Shown here piece by piece: positions 57,539 to 64,000 of a stretch of 64,000 bases of DNA. Location: NCBI GenBank assembly GCA_000507305.1, contig DF241686.1:1-64000 (forward strand), in the 5' to 3' direction. A model generated the notes under the pieces. It had not been told where the DNA came from. It saw only the letters and a list, made by a program, of their open reading frames with translations, and made no database searches. A program made the translations under genes and the position numbers. The stretch is from Breviolum minutum Mf 1.05b.01 (taxonomy: Eukaryota; Sar; Dinophyceae; Suessiales; Symbiodiniaceae). The first letter of the stretch is position 1; every line of letters begins with the position of its first letter.

Positions 57539-59029
57539 ATCAGATTCAGGGATGTGCTTCTGTTCAGCTTGATTGCTCCCAGTGTGACAGCCGACGGCCT
57601 CGTTGCCTATGACTTTGCCGGGCGTGGCAGTGCCGGTGCGGTGGCCGATCTCTTGTCCCGGGTCTTGCATTTGTCTCCTGAAGAGGTCTCCAACGTCTTT
57701 GAACTTGAATTGGTGACAAAATGCCAATCTCCACGGCCAAAGGATGCTAAAACCGATCTATGCTTTGATCTGATGATGTCAGACAATAAGATAAAAGTGG
57801 CAGCAACGAGTGGAATTGATTTAGCATATGGAGCTGCATGGTATTTGCGCACATCATGCAACATGTCCTTTTCCTGGAACAGAACAGGCGGTCATCACAT
57901 CGAAGTTCCCAAAGAATGGCCTTCTATAAGGACAGCAGTCACACGTTACAGGACGGTTCCAATCAGCTATTTCAACAATGTCGTCACCTTCAGCTATAGC
58001 TATGCATGGTATGATTTTGGTCAATGGGAGGCGTGGCTTGATTGGGCTGCTTTGAACGGAATCAATGTCATCATTGCCTACACAGGCCAAGAAGAAATTT
58101 ACCGCAAGACTTTCAATGACTTTGGAGTGACGAATGAGGAATTTGCAGATTGGAGCAATGGTGCTGCGTGGTTGGCTTGGAGTCGGGGTCAGTCCATGCA
58201 TGGCATTGGAAATCGTTGTGGGGATGCCTGCATGCCACTACCCGAGTCATGGATGACAAGGCAATGGCAGCTTCAGAAACAGATCTTGGAACGAAGTCGA
58301 AGTTTGGGATTTGTCTCTGTTCTGCCCACATTTCAAGGGAATCTCCCACCAGCCTTTCGAGAATTATACCCACATGCTAACATCAGTACATCAGGTGCTG
58401 CATGGTTAGATGATTTGGATCCTCTCTTTTCACAAATTCAGAAGCGCTACATGGAGATCATGATCTCTGATTGGGGCACAGATCACTGGTATGAAACGGA
58501 TGGATACTTCGATCAGAAGCAAGGCCCCTGGCGCAGCACGCGCAGCAGGATGAATGCTACCATGTGGCAACACCCGGAGGATGTACCTGCAGATCCAAGA
58601 GCATTTGCTCATGCAGCAGCAGCCTATAAATCAATGAATGCCACAGATCCCAAAGCAATTTGGTTGTATCAGGGATGGATTTGGAGGGGTTGGGGTAGTG
58701 ATAAGCTCCCATTCATGAAAGGCTTTGTTTCCGCTGTTCCTTCGAAGCACTTTGTAATGCTGGATATGTTTGATGAAGCTGATCCCGAGTGGCAAAAATT
58801 TCATGACTTTGGCTATTTTGGTACGCCATTCATTTGGTCTGTCCTCCACAACTTTGGTGGCAACACTGGCATGTGGGGTAGTGTGCCCACTCTAAACTCT
58901 GCTCCCTTTGCTGCTTTCAATGCAACCAGCAATGTTGCAGGAACTGGCGCGGCACCTGAGGGAATTGATCAGCAGCCTCGAATTGGCTTTGGTGTGTTTT
59001 CTTTTCATTGATTCTTCTCTTTGCTCATT

Positions 59030-59070
<41 letters not shown>

Positions 59071-61142
59071 GTTTGTCTAGTATATGACATATGCATAAAT
59101 TAGAATTACAGATTTTCTATGTCTATTGATTTGTCTACTTATATATGTCTCCAAACCTATGCATTTGGAATCTGATTTGGCCCTGTTTTTGTAGCATGCC
59201 TAGCACACAAAGATAAGGAATCCATTCTACTACAGCTTTGTGTCCGACTTGAACTGGCTGCAAGCACCCGTAGACTTGGCTTCTTGGAAGGATACGTGGA
59301 CACTGCAGCGCTATGGACGGGAGAGTCAGAAGGCAAAGGATGCCTTCAATCTGTTGCTGCAATCAGTGTATTCCAACGAACTCAACAGCCAAGTCATCAA
59401 ATCCTTAGGTGGCTTCATTGCTGAGAAGAATGCCGATGGACTCACAGCATTACCCTTGGGTGGTACCATGCAAACACCACATCAGAGTTGGTATCCGTTG
59501 CCGTTGGTTGTGAAGGCTTGGGAGAAGCTGATTCAAGCTGCAGAAGAGGCTCCGTTATCACAGACGATGAGCTACGACTTGGTGAATTTGGGCCGAGAGG
59601 CGAGTTCGCTAAGAAGCTGGATTTGCCTTGTCAAGGAAGTTGAGGAAAAAGTATCCATGGGATTTATTATCAAGATTTTGAAACACTGGGTGTTTATACC
59701 ACATGTTTACTTTATGCTAATTGCTAATTGGTGTCAACTTTGGGCTTTGATATCTAAGGCAGCGGACATATATACATATATATATATATACACACACAGA
59801 CCGCATCTTTTTCACAGATAGAGGTAGCTTTGGAGGTTCTTTCCAAAGACATCCTTTTTTACGACACTTTTTTTTGCGTCGTTTTCCTCAATTAGATTTA
59901 CCTTGATTTACCTACAGAGATTTCCTACGAAAAAATCGGCTGTGCACATGTAGCCCTGTGGGTGATATTTGTGTTCTGGGGCAGGTGCTGAGCAAAGTTT
60001 CCAATGACCTCTTTGACAAACTACTCAATGCGACCACCGTTGCCGAAGTTCGTTCCAGAGGGAAGGCAATGCTGGATTTGATGGCGGATGTCGACCGAGC
60101 CTTGTCGAAAAGTGTTGGCAGATGAAAACGTTGAAACTTAGACGTCTGAGGCACCGTACAGGAAGACCCTACACTCAAAGCCTCAAATGTGTTTGGTGAA
60201 GCAAGCACTTACGTTGCAAAACACATTCGAATTCTTCTCGTACCTATCATTCCAAGAGTCCGAGTTCATGAGTCGGCTTTCTTACCCATGAAAAAATTGA
60301 CACTGATCAACATAATTACAGATCACTTTGTCAAGGACTTCTTTGTAGCGACTCTGGCTTCTTGGCCAGCTCATGGATCAGCGATGCGAAGCGCTGGGCG
60401 GGCGGCAACGCCACGCTGGAACGCTACTTCGAGATGGCTGCTCGCAGCATTACCACCGTTTGGACACCACAGACTGCTGGCTCCAGTTCTATCACTTCCT
60501 TATGTGACTATGCCAACCGTCAGTGGGCTGGCCAGGTCACTTGGACAGGATGATAATGGTGTTACTCCCATATTGTGAGGATCCTTTAGGATGGTTCCAA
60601 TCCTTCATCTTGTTTCCGATAAGAGGCAACCATTTCAACACGCTTCGTGACCCAGGTTGGTGGCTTTTATCAACTCCGATATGTTTGCTATATCCAACAA
60701 GGAGTCGCGGACTTCTCGCGAGGCGTGTCGCTCAATAAGACAGCGCGTCTTGCAGAGGATGTTGTTAAAATGGTTTTCTTATAATTTGCTGGCTTTTGAT
60801 CAGAGTGGGCATATGAACAATAAACAACTAAATTACTGTATATCATATCTATCATATCTTATATAAATGATTGAATGATTGTTTGTTTCAAGTGGATCCT
60901 GACATTGGTTTTAGAACCTGCCCACAAGATATTAGCCAAGGTATGACGCTTGTGTGGCTCGTGCAAGCTATGAATGGACCCATGACTTTGACGCTTCCAA
61001 GTATCCAATGTGCTCTCACCCTTCCGGTAGCTCTCTTGGGAAAAGCTGTCAGATGACACGACATTTGGAACAGGGAAATATGAATCATCACAAATCAGAA
61101 GGGTTGTGGCTGTTTGGATGTTTGGCCATAATACAAGTTTGG
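57536..61142 (+). CDS. NAGLU: Alpha-N-acetylglucosaminidase (GH89), multi-exon
   Basis: ATG 57536 starts a signal peptide (MIRFRDVLLFSLIAPSVTA, cut near residue 20), so the enzyme is secretory or lysosomal. The first exon (to about 58990) holds the N-terminal domain and the (beta/alpha)8 barrel: NGINVIIAYTGQEEIYRK, LPTFQGNLPPAF, WGTDHWYETDGYF, WLYQGWIWRGWG, LDMFDEADPEW, FIWSVLHNFGGNTGMWG and VAGTGAAPEGIDQ. Later exons give the C-terminal helical domain: from about 59200 to 59599 (FVSDLNWLQAPVDLASW), 59995-60111 (VLSKVSNDLFDKLL), 60336-60535 (FLASSWISDAKRWA, CDYANRQWAGQ), 60656 onwards (VGGFYQLRYV) and about 60941 onwards (SYEWTHDFDASKYP). Donors include GC after 59599. E414 fits the catalytic nucleophile; the acid/base position appears to be D326. 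In animals NAGLU removes terminal GlcNAc from heparan sulfate; the algal substrate is unknown. The exact stop and the joins at 58.99 and 60.8 kb are unresolved. Confidence 0.9.
59032..59080. repeat. (ATC)n microsatellite in a NAGLU intron
   Basis: About 15 ATC triplets lie just after the first NAGLU exon, in intron sequence. Confidence 0.95.
59764..59802. repeat. (AT)n/(AC)n microsatellite in a NAGLU intron
   Basis: An AT run passes into ACACAC within the intron between the exons ending at 59599 and starting at 59995. Confidence 0.9.
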
Positions 61143-61879
61143 TGAAGCTTTCTATCAGTTGAGTTAGAGGGGGTGGCCATCAGGAAGCTGTAGAAACAGA
61201 ATGTTTGCCAAAAAATTTATCAGAGGTGAACTTCTTTTCGTGGTTGGAGTCATCATTGTTGCCTCTTTTCGTGGCTTAAGGCAATGTACTGGCCATCAGC
61301 AAGGAGCTCTATTATCGCTACGCTGAGAAGCAGACCATTGCGGTGCACATATGATTCGACTAGTCTAAAAGGATGACAGCTTAGCATCCTACCAACCACA
61401 ACCTGAGTTTTGGTTGGGCAAGGGGACCAAAGAGTCCGTTCGGTAGCCACAGGATTCGTAGAAAGAGATGGAAATGTGACAAGGCTTGCAGCCTTGAAAT
61501 CACTGCCAGCAGCGCCGAGTTTGAGATTTGACGATCTGGATTTTGTAGTCTCACCCGAGGTGAAGGTGGCATGGCGGCCATGGTGGCCATGAGTTCCCTG
61601 GTGCACTTCACGATGGTTTCAACGATTCCAAGCTCCACAGGATGGATTCGCTGTTTGCCAAGGTCGACGCTTTGCTGTTTCCAAAGGGGTTTGCAGGATG
61701 ATCAACACATCTCCAGGCACAAAGCAGTCTGCTGCATTGTCTAGCCTTTCATTACTTCGAAAATTTATGTGTTGTCAATGTTGCTAGGAACACATGCGCA
61801 TCTGTCAGATCAAAGATTTGTTGGGTGGACGATTCATTGGTGGCTTGAAACCTCATACTTTTCATTCCCCATTTTTCGA

Positions 61880-61980
61880 GTTCTAAGGCAGGCTGCCTGT
61901 TTGGGAGTTCTGGAACAACCGCTGGCTGCGGAGGCGAGCCATGTGAAGGAGCTGCGCAAATCTCAAACCAAGATGCTCAA
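61880..61980 (+). CDS. Coiled-coil candidate exon downstream of NAGLU
   Basis: After ggcag|g the frame reads AACLGVLEQPLAAEASHVKE then LRKSQTKMLK, a charged helical segment. The gene it belongs to was not identified. The surroundings from 61150 to 63200 hold no other supported exon. Confidence 0.4.
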
Positions 61981-63204
61981 GTTTGTTGCTTGAACAAGGG
62001 GTTTGCGAGCTGCTCGCATTGGTGCTCTGTCGGTATCCATTTTTGGTCAGCGGCCACAGATGCTGTGAAGAATGCTTCCTGCAAGCTTGTCTTTCAAATT
62101 TACTTCATTTGGTCCTTTCTTTCTTTGAGGTGTGGGTTACAGTACTGGTGCCTCCGACGTTCTCGTAGATCCTGGTGAATTTCGTAGGAAGAAGGACGGA
62201 TGGGTTGCTGCTCACCTACCGGTTTGGAGGATTTCATTTGCACCATTTGTTTGAGGCGATCACATTGCTGAAGTCCATTCATGCCACGGATGAGAAGGGC
62301 AATGTCAGGTTCGAAAGACCGAGTGTTCCTTTGGTTGCGTGTCATCTACGCTGCAAGATTTTCAGAAAAGCACTGCCAGTCTCTTGGAGGCTATGTGATG
62401 AGACCTCAGAAGAATTTCAGGCGCTTGGATTTTGTAGCCGTTTCTTCCATGAGAAATGCAAGAGATTGAGATGCCCGTCATTCAGATGGAGGTACTGTTG
62501 ATGGCGTTTCACTCCTGTAGCAGTTGATAATGTACTGTAGGTAGTGTCTCTCGAGATATGCAGGGTTTCATAGATGCCAGTTGGATCCAGTTGGTTCATG
62601 GCCATTTGCAGCCAGGCAGTTCGACGTGTTTTGCCTCGAGTTTTGAAGGCTGCACGAACACAGGCGTCCTGCAGAAACCTTTTCTGGATTCAGAAAAGGG
62701 GTGGTACTGAATCTGAAACAAACCTTCAACATGTTCAGGCGGCTCTAAAATGATTCGCCAATTTCCAGTGGTCCAGCCGCAATAACCCAATCCTAGTCGC
62801 CTGACATTCAGTTGGTTTACAACAGTTCGAACTCCCTGGGCCCGAACAGCTCCTCGTATCCTTTTTTTTTTTCCTTTCTCATATCAAAAACAAATGGTGG
62901 CACGAAAAAATGTTTCGTACAAGATGGGCCCCTACCAGTTACCCCAGTTACACATTTATAAGTCCACTGATGGGGGTTGTAACTCCTGACTAGTATGGGC
63001 CTATGTTGTATGCATGTTGTATGTTTTTTCTCGCTTTTAGACGAGACGTAGATGTAGAAGTCCTGTTCGCCCCCAACCCTCTCAAACCAACATCATGGGC
63101 AGGTTGGCCTTTTACAGGCAGACCTCCAGGAGGTCATCAAGCAAGGCCCCCTGCAGTGAAGAGATAGGGGAACCACTATCCCGCAGAACGTTTTTTGTCG
63201 ACTT

Positions 63205-63356
63205 TTGGTAGGGGGAGAAGCTTCCTATGCTCAGCGCCAAGAACTTGAGTCCTTGTTGCGAGCAGGAAAACGGCTTCAGAGGCATGGAATTGGTGAAATT
63301 GAATTTACATTGCTATGGGATCACCATAAAGTAGTAAAGGGCAGCATAATTATGTA
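63205..63356 (+). CDS. Candidate terminal exon, unassigned
   Basis: The frame reads GEASYAQRQELESLLRAGKR, LQRHGIGEIEFTLLWDHHKV and VKGSIIM, then TAA. The first half looks coding. The end may be intronic read-through rather than a true terminus. No family was recognised. Confidence 0.35.
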
Positions 63357-63404
63357 AAGAATATCGGCATAGTCATCCATCATGTTCATGTTGAAGCCGA
63401 TTCT

Positions 63405-63533
63405 TGCACTTAAAAAACTTGCCCAGTTGGTCTGACGATGGCTTCCTTTTGGCTGATGTCAACAGTCCCAATGCCTTTGTGGAACACTTGGTCCTTGCCA
63501 AATTTCACGCAGCACAATGGTATGAATTCTGAC
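63405..63533 (+). CDS. Candidate exon, unassigned
   Basis: The frame reads LKNLPSWSDDGFLLADVNSP, NAFVEHLVLAKFHAAQWYEF, then a stop. Composition and the lack of early stops suggest a real exon. It may join the exon at 63.2-63.35 kb. No family was recognised. Confidence 0.4.
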
Positions 63534-64000
63534 CATCTTGGCAACGATTTGACATGGATTTGTCCTTTGTTCTCAACCAATGTGCTTGTCGCCTGATGCC
63601 ATGAATCATGGTGCTGCTGAGGTCACACCCATGCTGCCGCGAGTGATTTTTGTGCATCGAGGACTTTTCAGCCTCTCAGCATTGATTGGGATGATACAAC
63701 CAGATAGAAGCTTTTGGGCTGGGACTGTGGGAATGTGGATATTTTTTTTGAATGTTTTTTTTGCATTTGGCTGCAAGTATCAGTGTGTGGGTTAGTTGGC
63801 TGGTTTGCTTGCTTTCTCGCTTAGAACTGGTCAAGATTATCAAATCTTATCAATACTTCTAGAGCTCGACATGTATATAGCAAGAAGCAAGGCTTGGGTG
63901 TCAGCCATTTGTATTCCTAGCTAAGGGATGGAGAGACTAAGTGAGCCAACAGAGGCCAGAGAAGGGTTTTCAGGTTTTGTCACTTCGCTTGACTGTGTGC

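Overview
The window looks like nuclear DNA of a dinoflagellate, most likely a Symbiodiniaceae-type alga. The evidence is indirect but consistent. Genes are cut into many small exons. Splice donors include GC and GA besides GT, and acceptors almost always read AG|G. Copies of the 3' end of the dinoflagellate spliced leader (TTTTGGCTCAAG) lie in the DNA, some just upstream of start codons. There is a ubiquitin-like plus WG-repeat protein of a kind I associate with these genomes, and LINE-type retrotransposon debris is abundant. No bacterial-style operons, tRNA, rRNA or CRISPR were seen.

Layout. 1-5.2 kb: a decayed coding remnant, a large compound microsatellite with an unresolved base at 1898, and gene-free DNA with a degenerate repeat array at about 4.4-5.1 kb. 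5.2-12.3 kb: a graveyard of at least six APE-RT (endonuclease plus reverse transcriptase) LINE copies, mostly on the minus strand. One 5'-truncated copy sits inside the RT region of another, and its removal restores the host reading frame exactly. 12.3-15.1 kb: simple repeats, no gene recognised. 15.1-16.6 kb: an unrecognised ORF overlapping a ubiquitin-like/WG-repeat ORF. 16.6-24.2 kb: nothing recognisable except minisatellites.

From 24.2 kb to the end, every coding signal I could support is on the plus strand. In order: a histidine-phosphatase (phosphoglycerate-mutase-like) gene in small exons (25.6-28 kb); several unassigned exons (29-35 kb); a cyclophilin with 13 resolved exons (36.26-37.82 kb); an apparently intronless GT8 glycosyltransferase (38.36-40.50 kb); a TELO2/TEL2-like gene (41.1-46.5 kb); an unassigned terminal exon (47.5 kb); coiled-coil exons (48.3-48.7 kb); an AsmA/DUF748-like gene (48.9-50.5 kb); a coiled-coil gene (52.05-54.08 kb) with more coiled-coil exons after it; and a lysosomal-type alpha-N-acetylglucosaminidase, NAGLU (57.5-61.1 kb). 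The last 3 kb hold unassigned exons.

The genes belong to unrelated pathways: protein folding, PIKK-kinase assembly, glycan synthesis and glycan breakdown. Their shared feature is direction, as expected of dinoflagellate one-way gene arrays whose transcripts are trans-spliced. The most notable signals are the leader relics next to long intronless first exons (TELO2, NAGLU), which suggest recycled mRNA copies, and a shared 3'-end module (hairpin plus TGAC-type tail) in two LINE copies. All exon boundaries were read by eye; no alignment or database search was possible.
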